A stretch of DNA of 18,308 bases from Oscillospiraceae bacterium (GTDB lineage: Bacteria > Bacillota > Clostridia > Oscillospirales > Ruminococcaceae). Numbering within the stretch: the stretch's first letter is position 1; every line of letters begins with the position of its first letter. The stretch covers positions 1-18,308 of the forward strand of contig SVMQ01000015.1 in the NCBI GenBank assembly GCA_015067375.1, given 5' to 3'. Both the position numbers and the translations under genes were made by a program. Shown here one piece after another: positions 1-6,295 of the stretch. The notes beneath the pieces are model-generated. The model did not search any database, was not told the origin of the DNA, and saw only the letters and a program-made list of their open reading frames with translations.

Positions 1-170
1 TCGCTCAGCACATAACGTATTGAGTCCGTGTTGATGAGCAGGCTCTGCCCTACCGCAAGCTGTGCGGAATTACGAAGTCCGTTGTCCGCCGCGAGCCGAA
101 GCTGTGACACACCGAAGCGCCTGGCGATGCTGCCGAGTGTATCGCCGCTTTCTACTGTATAGATGATCAT
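1..170 (-). CDS. LysM-domain protein, N-terminal fragment
   Basis: Only the first 56 codons are in the window; the gene runs off the left edge. The translation begins MIIYTVESGDTLGSIARRFG and continues to about residue 50 with VGQSLLI, a complete LysM peptidoglycan-binding domain (GDTL at the start, DNGL in the middle, VGQ-L-I at the end). There is no signal peptide before the LysM. This layout is typical of clostridial and Bacillus YaaH-like germination proteins (LysM followed by a GH18 glycosidase) and of other spore-cortex or wall proteins, but the catalytic part is not visible, so the full function is unknown. The ATG at 170 is preceded by GGAGGT with a 5-base gap, which fixes the start. 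It has its own promoter and lies beyond the Ter operon terminator, so it is a separate transcription unit. Confidence 0.85.
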   Translation of the reverse strand, partial: MIIYTVESGDTLGSIARRFGVSQLRLAADNGLRNSAQLAVGQSLLINTDSIRYVLS

Positions 171-204
171 ACTGCACCTCCAAATGCACAAGGTTCATTT
201 GTAC

Positions 205-234
205 ATTATATGCAGTCGCCCATGCGGATGTTAC
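205..234 (-). promoter_or_regulatory. Probable sigma-A promoter of the LysM gene
   Basis: On the minus strand a perfect TATAAT (210-205) lies 18 bases after GTAACA (234-229), which matches four of six bases of TTGACA. It sits between the Ter operon terminator and the LysM start codon. The -35 is weak, so an activator or an alternative sigma factor is possible. Confidence 0.55.
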
Positions 235-253
235 GGCGCTTGTTGCGGCACGC

Positions 254-286
254 AAAAACAGCTCCCGATCAGTGTCGGAAGCTGTT
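254..286 (-). terminator. Rho-independent terminator of the Ter operon
   Basis: On the minus strand, AACAGCTTCCGA and TCGGGAGCTGTT pair over 12 bp with one T-G pair and a 6-base loop (269-274). The stem runs directly into a T run (258-254). It lies just after the stop codon of the last operon gene at 305. Confidence 0.9.
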
Positions 287-304
287 CTCCACTATAAATA
301 TTGC

Positions 305-925
305 TCAGATCATAGCCAGAACATGGAGTGCAAACCCAAGGTCAGCGAATAAGATGACCACAGGAATAACGGTTGCAGGTGTCTTTGCCAGACTGTGTCT
401 TTGCAAAAACAGCACGCCCGCGCACAGAAGTCCTATCAGCGAAGCTGCAAGCGCCATAACGGAATAGCGCATCGAAATGCAGTCGATGTAATGATCCACC
501 GTGACAGCGGTCAGTCCCTCTGCAGCAAGCACAGCAACATCATCGCTGAACATATACCGCACCTCGTAGTCCAGATTCTTCACCATGCCGCATATCTCAA
601 CGCCGCCCCCACTCAGGAATTTCTTGTCCCAGTCCTTGTCTGCCCTGACAACGGCGCATTTCGTGTAATCCTCGTTGAAGATGATGTAGAAATGCTCCTT
701 GCCTGTAGGGATCAGGGATGCCGTATGCGACACGGATGCGTATTCGGGGCTTACCTCGGTAACGACACCTTTGACGTACTGACCCTTTTCAAAGCTGCCC
801 TCGAAAAAGCTGTCAAGCGTTACCTTGTCGCCTATCGCGCATATCTGCACGATGCTCAAGATCAGAGCGCCTAATACCATAAGCAGACAAAATATGACTG
901 CTATGCTCCCTTTTGCATTACCCAT
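305..925 (-). CDS. Three-span membrane protein of unknown function, last gene of the Ter operon
   Basis: I do not recognise the family. The 206 residues show one hydrophobic segment at about 8-30, a soluble region at 31-153, and two more hydrophobic segments at about 154-175 and 183-204. The middle region is beta-rich, with pieces such as YVKGVVTEVSPEYASVS and EHFYIIFNEDY that could form a small OB-like or periplasmic-sensor fold. That fold is a guess. The gene begins only 6 bases after the telA stop codon with a poor ribosome binding site, so it is probably translationally coupled to telA. Placed last before the operon terminator, it is a candidate membrane anchor or sensor for the Ter complex. 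Membrane topology is predicted by eye only. Confidence 0.75.
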   Translation of the reverse strand: MGNAKGSIAVIFCLLMVLGALILSIVQICAIGDKVTLDSFFEGSFEKGQYVKGVVTEVSPEYASVSHTASLIPTGKEHFYIIFNEDYTKCAVVRADKDWDKKFLSGGGVEICGMVKNLDYEVRYMFSDDVAVLAAEGLTAVTVDHYIDCISMRYSVMALAASLIGLLCAGVLFLQRHSLAKTPATVIPVVILFADLGFALHVLAMI

Positions 926-931
926 ACCAAA

Positions 932-2095
932 TCAAGCCTTCATGCGCTTCTTATAGTCAGCCTTGATCTCCTCGAGAGCCTTAGCATCCTCCTTGCGCTT
1001 TGCTCTGGCCTGATCCTGGATAGCCTGTACCTCGTCGATACCTGTAACGATGGTCTGCCATGTCTGCTGCAGAGTTTCTACCTTGATTGAAGAACCTGCG
1101 GACATTGCAGCGATAGCCTTGCTCTGATCTACGGTGTTCTGAGCGTTCTTTATCAGCATCTCGTTGGTCTTTTCATCAAGCGCGTTGAGGGACTCAGCCT
1201 GGATGCGCTGTCTCTTCAGCATGATAGCCTGTGCAAGAGCCTGCTTGAACACGGGCATCGTGATGATGAATGCGGAGTTGATCTTTCTGATGAGGTTGAG
1301 GTTGGAATACTCCATGGTCTTGAGCATGGGAACGGTCTGGATAGCAACGTTCTCTGCAACCTTGAGATCCATTACGCGCTGGTCGAGTATCTCTCTCATC
1401 TGCTTGAGGTTGGAGAGATCCATGCGGATGGTGCCGTCCTCGGGATTTGCAGCGACCTTCTGCTCGTACTCGGCGATGAAAGCGTCAAGCTCCTTTACAC
1501 CCTGCTCGCCTGCCATGATGTACTTGACAAGATCCTGATAATAGCCGAGGTTAGCCTCGTACATATTGTCGAGCTTGGTGTTTGCACCCTCGATCTCTGT
1601 TTCGTACTGCTTGAGCTGAACATAGATCTTGTCGATCTCTGTACCCATTGTGTTGTACTTGTTAAGGATCTTCTCAAGCTTCTTCTTGAGGTTGCCGAAC
1701 AGACCCGGCTTCTCATCCTTGATCTCGTCGATGTCGAACTGATCCATGATAGCAGCGAGGTTCTTCAGCATAACGCCTGTGTCGTTGATCTGTGCGATGC
1801 TCATAGAGTTGAGCACCTGATCGGATGCCTTGGAGATCTCCTCTGCAGCTTCAGCGCCGAACTTTACGATGGTGTTCGCATCGTTTACGTTGATGGTGCT
1901 TACGAGCTTGTCGATCTCCTCGCTTGTTGCGAGCTGCTGCTTGATCTCCTCAGTCTTTACGACGATGTTGAAGTTCTGCACTTCCTCGATCTTCTGCTCG
2001 AGAGCCTGCTCCTCAACGGACTGAACGACAGTGCCTGTGGTCTCAACAACTGCTTCCTTTGCAACCTGTGCGCCTGGTGTGAACTGTAATCCCAT
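932..2095 (-). CDS. telA: TelA/YceH-family toxic anion resistance protein
   Basis: At 387 residues it has the usual length and the mostly alpha-helical, charged, coiled-coil-rich make-up of the TelA family (Pfam PF05816). It is cytoplasmic, with no signal peptide or membrane span. Recognisable parts are the N-terminal GLQFTPGAQV segment, the central LFGNLKKKLEKILNKY region and the C-terminal stretch with NLNLIRKINSAFIITMPVFK, ending in a lysine-rich helix. TelA proteins were first tied to tellurite resistance; their Bacillus counterpart YceH is encoded next to YceG and TerD paralogues. The biochemical activity is unknown. Here the gene follows yceG by 6 bases, with AAAGGA before the ATG, so the two are probably made together. 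A physical YceG-TelA complex is an inference from conserved adjacency. Confidence 0.93.
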   Translation of the reverse strand: MGLQFTPGAQVAKEAVVETTGTVVQSVEEQALEQKIEEVQNFNIVVKTEEIKQQLATSEEIDKLVSTINVNDANTIVKFGAEAAEEISKASDQVLNSMSIAQINDTGVMLKNLAAIMDQFDIDEIKDEKPGLFGNLKKKLEKILNKYNTMGTEIDKIYVQLKQYETEIEGANTKLDNMYEANLGYYQDLVKYIMAGEQGVKELDAFIAEYEQKVAANPEDGTIRMDLSNLKQMREILDQRVMDLKVAENVAIQTVPMLKTMEYSNLNLIRKINSAFIITMPVFKQALAQAIMLKRQRIQAESLNALDEKTNEMLIKNAQNTVDQSKAIAAMSAGSSIKVETLQQTWQTIVTGIDEVQAIQDQARAKRKEDAKALEEIKADYKKRMKA

Positions 2096-2101
2096 AATAC
2101 T

Positions 2102-4282
2102 TTATCCTTTCCTGAACAGCTTTCCGAAAAATCCGCTGTTTTTGTCGTCGGAGGGGATCTTGAATTTCGGAACCTCCAAGTTGTACATAAACTCATTCAT
2201 GGTATGCTCTTCAAAGGCACGGCTGTCCACGAATGTTTCAAGGTTTCTGTACCCCGTCGGGGTATAGATCAGTATATCAAAACCGAAAAGGTTGCACAGG
2301 ACGGTGCGTACGCACTCCTCCAGTGTAAACGTATCCTCAACGGTATCAATATAGATGAGCTTCGGTATCTGCTTTGTAAAATCGAAGCGCTGCAGTATCT
2401 TGAGCGTTTCCTTGTCAAAGCTGAGTCCGTAGTGCAGTATGCTGCACATCAGGTCGTCGCCCTGCAGCTTTAAAAAGCCGCTGTCTGCCGCCTCCTGCAG
2501 CTTGAAGAATATAAAATCCTGCAAGCGGTCGGGCAGGTAGCTGTAACGGTTGAGCGTGGAGTTTTTCAGCTTCTCCGTGTCTATCTCGCCGTTACGGTAA
2601 TAGCCGCGGTAGGCAGACAGGTCAAGGTCGCCGTCTGTCGCCCTGTTCGGCTCTTTTATTATCAGCGTCGTTTCAGGCGTGAGCCTGTCGCGTATCTCGT
2701 CCCAGTATGCGTTCTGATTTCCGTCCTTTACGCCGCTTATCTTAGCGAAGATATTCGGAACGCTGACGAGATTTCCGTTGACCGCAAAGCCTGTGCGGAA
2801 CTTGGACTCATGCCCCCACAGGATGCCTATCTCCTCAAAGGTGGTCTTTAGCGTCACCGCCTGAGAATTGGGGAACTGGAAGCTGCGGAATATGCCTGCC
2901 TCGCCGTTGTACAGCATCGTGTCAAGCTCGCGCTCCGCGGAGTACGCGACAGTCGCCATCTTCATCTTGACGGGCTTGTCGGGGTACTTTCCGCTCTCCT
3001 TTGACTGCGGAAGCTGGAATATCTGCATACGGTTTCCTAAATTCTTGTCAACCGTTATGTCCAGCATATTCTTGTTTGGCGTGATATAGATGACATCAAA
3101 GCCGCAGCGCGACATGAAATGCAGGAAAAACAGCTCCGACTGGGATATATCGCCGTAATACAGCACTGTGGGGATGTCCTCGTACTGCACCGCGTATTTT
3201 CTCGCCTGAGTGCAGCGATACAGCCATGTCACAAGCTTGTTTCCGTAGTTCATAACGACCGTCTGGTTGCCGTTGAACAGCTCGTCCAGCATCTCCCGAA
3301 GCGCGTTCTGCGCGAGCGCTGTCCTTGCAGGATCACCGTTGAGCTTTATCAGCAGCGCCAGAGCGTCTATCATGTCCTTGGTGCTGGTGCGCGGTATCGC
3401 GCCAAGCGCCTTGACTTCATCGGCGTTGGGGTTGTCCAGCGTTTTTTCGATGAAGATGAGCTGCTTCTTGCTGCCTGCAAAGCCTTCCTTGAACTTGATG
3501 AGCATATTGGTGTACACCGCTTCCTCATCGTAGCCGATAAGTCCAGCGAAATACACGGGTATCTCACAGCCGTCAGTGTAGACGTTGCCGCGCTTTATCA
3601 CACGCTCCTTATGAGAGAGCATGAGATCCTCGAAGATACCTGCCGCCGTTGTATCAGCACGCTGTACAAGGCTGCTGAATTTCTCCGCTGCCGCTCTCAT
3701 GGAGCTTAGCTGAGCCTCGCGGCTGAGGTCGATGTTGTCGAAATCCACCTGCACGCGCATATTCTTTGCGCCCGTCACAGTGGTTATCTCATTGCGGTGA
3801 GAGAAATTCAGAAAATCCGCGTCCTCGCCGTACGATACATAGATGATGTCAACGCCTGCCGCCTTCATCATGTAGAGGAAGAAAAGCTCGCGCAGGGTCG
3901 CCGCACCTATGTAGAAGATACGCTTTGGCTTTGCGGCAAGGTACTTCATCAGCCAGCACAGCACTACAAAGTAGGTGTTCTTCTTGTTTGCGCCGCAGTT
4001 TTGCACCGCCTCAGCTATGACAGCAGCAACTGCCGCGCTGTCGCACTGCAGCCTCTGCGAATTGAGCCATGCGTTCAGTCCCTGCTTTATCGCATCTGTG
4101 TCCTCAAAATTCGCCGCGGTATATGCTGCCGCAGCCGCTATCTCCGTGGTAGTGGCGAGGGGCAGCTTATCACGGAAGAACAATCCGTCCTTCTGCACCG
4201 AAATAAAGCTGTCGATCAGAAATCCGCGGAAAACATCCTCGTTGTCGTAGCCTGCGTATCTCTTAAATCCGATTTCTGCCAT
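2102..4282 (-). CDS. yceG: YceG-like protein of Ter-linked operons
   Basis: The 726 residues match the Bacillus YceG family (Pfam PF14266, 'putative component of biosynthetic module'), which travels with TerD and TelA. The reaction is unknown. I can see three related segments, each a hydrophobic strand, an acidic or glycine turn, a helix and a second strand ending FD-I-IY: around 118-160 (RIFYIGAATL, then GVDIIYVSYG), 370-405 (TVLYYGDIS, then GFDVIYITPN) and 640-680 (KLIYIDTVED, then GFDILIYTPT). They suggest a repeated Rossmann-like unit. No membrane span or signal peptide is seen. The C-terminus ends in a basic GFFGKLFRKG tail. The start at 4282 follows the beta-helix/TerD gene by 39 bases with a GAGAGGG upstream. 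A role as a nucleotide- or metabolite-handling partner of TelA is inferred. Confidence 0.88.
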   Translation of the reverse strand: MAEIGFKRYAGYDNEDVFRGFLIDSFISVQKDGLFFRDKLPLATTTEIAAAAAYTAANFEDTDAIKQGLNAWLNSQRLQCDSAAVAAVIAEAVQNCGANKKNTYFVVLCWLMKYLAAKPKRIFYIGAATLRELFFLYMMKAAGVDIIYVSYGEDADFLNFSHRNEITTVTGAKNMRVQVDFDNIDLSREAQLSSMRAAAEKFSSLVQRADTTAAGIFEDLMLSHKERVIKRGNVYTDGCEIPVYFAGLIGYDEEAVYTNMLIKFKEGFAGSKKQLIFIEKTLDNPNADEVKALGAIPRTSTKDMIDALALLIKLNGDPARTALAQNALREMLDELFNGNQTVVMNYGNKLVTWLYRCTQARKYAVQYEDIPTVLYYGDISQSELFFLHFMSRCGFDVIYITPNKNMLDITVDKNLGNRMQIFQLPQSKESGKYPDKPVKMKMATVAYSAERELDTMLYNGEAGIFRSFQFPNSQAVTLKTTFEEIGILWGHESKFRTGFAVNGNLVSVPNIFAKISGVKDGNQNAYWDEIRDRLTPETTLIIKEPNRATDGDLDLSAYRGYYRNGEIDTEKLKNSTLNRYSYLPDRLQDFIFFKLQEAADSGFLKLQGDDLMCSILHYGLSFDKETLKILQRFDFTKQIPKLIYIDTVEDTFTLEECVRTVLCNLFGFDILIYTPTGYRNLETFVDSRAFEEHTMNEFMYNLEVPKFKIPSDDKNSGFFGKLFRKG

Positions 4283-4321
4283 GTTCTGACCGTCCCTCTC
4301 CGAATAATTGCTGTGTATACA

Positions 4322-5554
4322 TCAGTCCGTTACCTCAATGCCGTAGTTGTTGCAGAGCTTCACAAGTCCGTCGCGGTAGCCGCGGCCGACCGCGGACACC
4401 TTCCACTCGCCCTTGTAGAGATATATCTCCATCGCAACGACCGTAACCTCGTCGCTCAGACCGTACATGGTGTACGTCATGCGCTCTGCACCCGAGGCGC
4501 TTATGGTCATCTTTGGAGAGATGACCTTTGAAAAGCTCTTCGCCGCGTTTCCGTCATAGATAGAATATGCGATAGCGATGCGCTGCACGCTGCTGTCCAT
4601 CTTTGCAAAATCTATCCCGATGCGCCCGTCTGACGGGTCATATACCACCTCGCCGTTGACCGAGCTTTCGTTTCCGAAGAACACCAGTCCTCTTTCACCG
4701 AGGCTCTTTTCATCGCTGCCCAGCAGGAATATGTACGGGTCTATCTCCATGCCTGCAGGTATGCCTGCCGAAAAGCGTATCTCGCACTTTGTGCCGACAT
4801 ACTGATACAGCGAAATGCGCTGACCCTTGCGCATATCAAGCACTGGAAGCTCTTCAAGCGGCGCTGTCGTCATGACGCTTATCACATCCGCCGTCTGTGC
4901 GGCAGGCTGTACAGGCGTGCTCTCAGTGGTGCGCTCAGCCGCCTCATACAGCAGCTTTCCGTTTGCCTGCTCGCCATCAGCAGATGGTCTGCCGCTGACA
5001 TAAACGCGGCGCGTGAACACCGACTTCACCAGCACCTCTGAATACAGATAGTTCATGGCGCTGAAGCCGCTGACAGTCACCGTGACCTCGTTCATTCCTG
5101 CGGTCAGCTTTGACGGCAAAAAGCTCAGTCCGTTGGTGTTGCAGATTATCTCCGCATCCGTAGGCACGAGTACCTTTATGATGTAGGTATTGGTCTGCTC
5201 CGCGGCAAAGCTGCCAAAATTCAGCGTGCGCGGAAAATCAAACATGGAGTCCTCAGAGCCAAAGCCTCTGCACTGACCCAGAAGCTCCACATCCTTTACG
5301 GAAACAGGCTTATGCGCGACTATCGCCGCCTCTGACAGGTCGCCCTCTGTAAGCTCCACGCGAAGCCCCTCAATGGACGCACCTGCACAGCTTATCTCGA
5401 TAACACTGCCGCGCTTAGCCCATACCGTGGTATTGCTTCCGACAAGTCGGAGCGGCTTTGTGATATGTACGGGACCCTCGAACTCGCCCGAGGGCAGCAC
5501 CGCGGTGCCGCCTGCAGGAGTGCGGGAAATTATCTCGTTGATTGTTTCAGCCAT
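4322..5554 (-). CDS. Beta-helix / TerD fusion protein with degenerate calcium site
   Basis: This 410-residue protein has three parts. Residues 1-95 look like a short right-handed beta-helix (pectin-lyase-like), with turns such as LPSGEFEGPVHITKPLRLVG and GASIEGLRVE. Residues 110-190 are a beta-sandwich-like region ending in YVSGRP, followed by a Ser/Thr/Pro/Ala linker to about 235. Residues 238-410 are a TerD domain: LDMRKGQRISL, IDPYIFLLGS, the closing EIYLYKGEWKVSAVGRGY, and GLVKLCNNYGIEV. Compared with the TerD encoded just upstream in the operon, the acidic FDLD becomes MEID, and the loop holding the GDN...GEGDGDDE calcium ligands is shortened by nine residues, so calcium binding is probably weakened or lost. 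GGAGGT lies 7 bases before the ATG. It may be a scaffold partner that pairs with canonical TerD; that role is inferred. Confidence 0.85.
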   Translation of the reverse strand: MAETINEIISRTPAGGTAVLPSGEFEGPVHITKPLRLVGSNTTVWAKRGSVIEISCAGASIEGLRVELTEGDLSEAAIVAHKPVSVKDVELLGQCRGFGSEDSMFDFPRTLNFGSFAAEQTNTYIIKVLVPTDAEIICNTNGLSFLPSKLTAGMNEVTVTVSGFSAMNYLYSEVLVKSVFTRRVYVSGRPSADGEQANGKLLYEAAERTTESTPVQPAAQTADVISVMTTAPLEELPVLDMRKGQRISLYQYVGTKCEIRFSAGIPAGMEIDPYIFLLGSDEKSLGERGLVFFGNESSVNGEVVYDPSDGRIGIDFAKMDSSVQRIAIAYSIYDGNAAKSFSKVISPKMTISASGAERMTYTMYGLSDEVTVVAMEIYLYKGEWKVSAVGRGYRDGLVKLCNNYGIEVTD

Positions 5555-5610
5555 GCTGCCGACCTCCGAATTTTATGGTTAGTTTTTGTGTTAGCTGTAT
5601 CAGCCAAAGA

Positions 5611-6195
5611 TCACACATTTACGCCGTATGCTCTGCACAGCGCTTCAAGTCCGCCCTGATAGCCTGCTGCAACAGCGTTGAACTTCCAGTCGCCGTTGTA
5701 ACGGTAGATCTCGCATACAACGAGTGCTGTTTCGATGGAGAACTCCTCAACGAGATCGAAGCGGAGAGTTTCCTCGCCGTTTACATCGTCGGGGTTTTCT
5801 ATCTTTACTACGCGAACATAGGAGTTGGACACCTGTCCGAAGTTCTGATTCTTGGACTGTGCGTCGAAAATAGTTACAGTCACTGCGATCTTGTCGATCT
5901 CGGGAGGTATCTTTGTAAAGTCGATGATGATAGCCTCGTCGTCGCCGTCGCCCTCGCCTGTGCGGTTGTCGCCTGTGTGTACTACCGCGCCGTTTCTTGC
6001 GGAAAGATTGTTGTAGAATACGAAGTCCTCGTCACAGAGTACCTTGCCGTTTGCACCAAGCAGGAATACACACGCGTCGAGGTCGAAATCAGCGCCGCCG
6101 TCATAGCGGTTGACATCCCAACCAAGACCTATTCTTGCTAATGTTACAGACTTGTCAAGACTTACTCTCTGACCTTTTGAAAGATTAACGGGCAT
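5611..6195 (-). CDS. terD: TerD-family calcium-binding stress protein
   Basis: This is a canonical TerD (Pfam PF02342) of 194 residues, the standard length. It starts MPVNLSKGQRVSLDK and carries both acidic calcium clusters: DFDLDA at 36-41 and GDNRTGEGDGDDE at 75-87. Between them are FLLGANGK and DFVFYNNLSARNGAV. The C-terminal part, EIYRYNGDWKFNAVAAGYQGGL, is also intact. TerD proteins are soluble, bind Ca2+ and act in tellurite, phage and envelope stress responses; the molecular mechanism is not settled. AGGAGG lies 7 bases before the ATG, the best ribosome binding site in the operon, so this may be its most abundant product. A stable hairpin separates it from the Ca2+-ATPase gene upstream. 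Confidence 0.97.
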   Translation of the reverse strand: MPVNLSKGQRVSLDKSVTLARIGLGWDVNRYDGGADFDLDACVFLLGANGKVLCDEDFVFYNNLSARNGAVVHTGDNRTGEGDGDDEAIIIDFTKIPPEIDKIAVTVTIFDAQSKNQNFGQVSNSYVRVVKIENPDDVNGEETLRFDLVEEFSIETALVVCEIYRYNGDWKFNAVAAGYQGGLEALCRAYGVNV

Positions 6196-6220
6196 TGTTT
6201 TGTCCTCCTGAATATTTATT

Positions 6221-6248
6221 CCGACGGGCGGAGCGTGCCGCCCATCGG
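6221..6248 (-). promoter_or_regulatory. Intercistronic hairpin between the Ca2+-ATPase and terD
   Basis: On the minus strand CCGATGGGCGG pairs with CCGCCCGTCGG, an 11-bp stem with one T-G pair and a 6-base loop. What follows is AATAAATATT, not a T run, so it is not an ordinary terminator. It sits 26 bases before the terD ATG, outside the ribosome binding site. A role in mRNA processing or protection of the terD part of the transcript is plausible but inferred. Confidence 0.6.
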
Positions 6249-6295
6249 TAGTTTATAGGGTATACCGCTCAAAGATCGTGCGGTGTAGCCAAAAG

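Noticed and set aside
6249..6295. Internal promoter before terD using TATAAA at about 6253-6258
   Set aside because: No hexamer resembling TTGACA lies 16-18 bases upstream on the minus strand.
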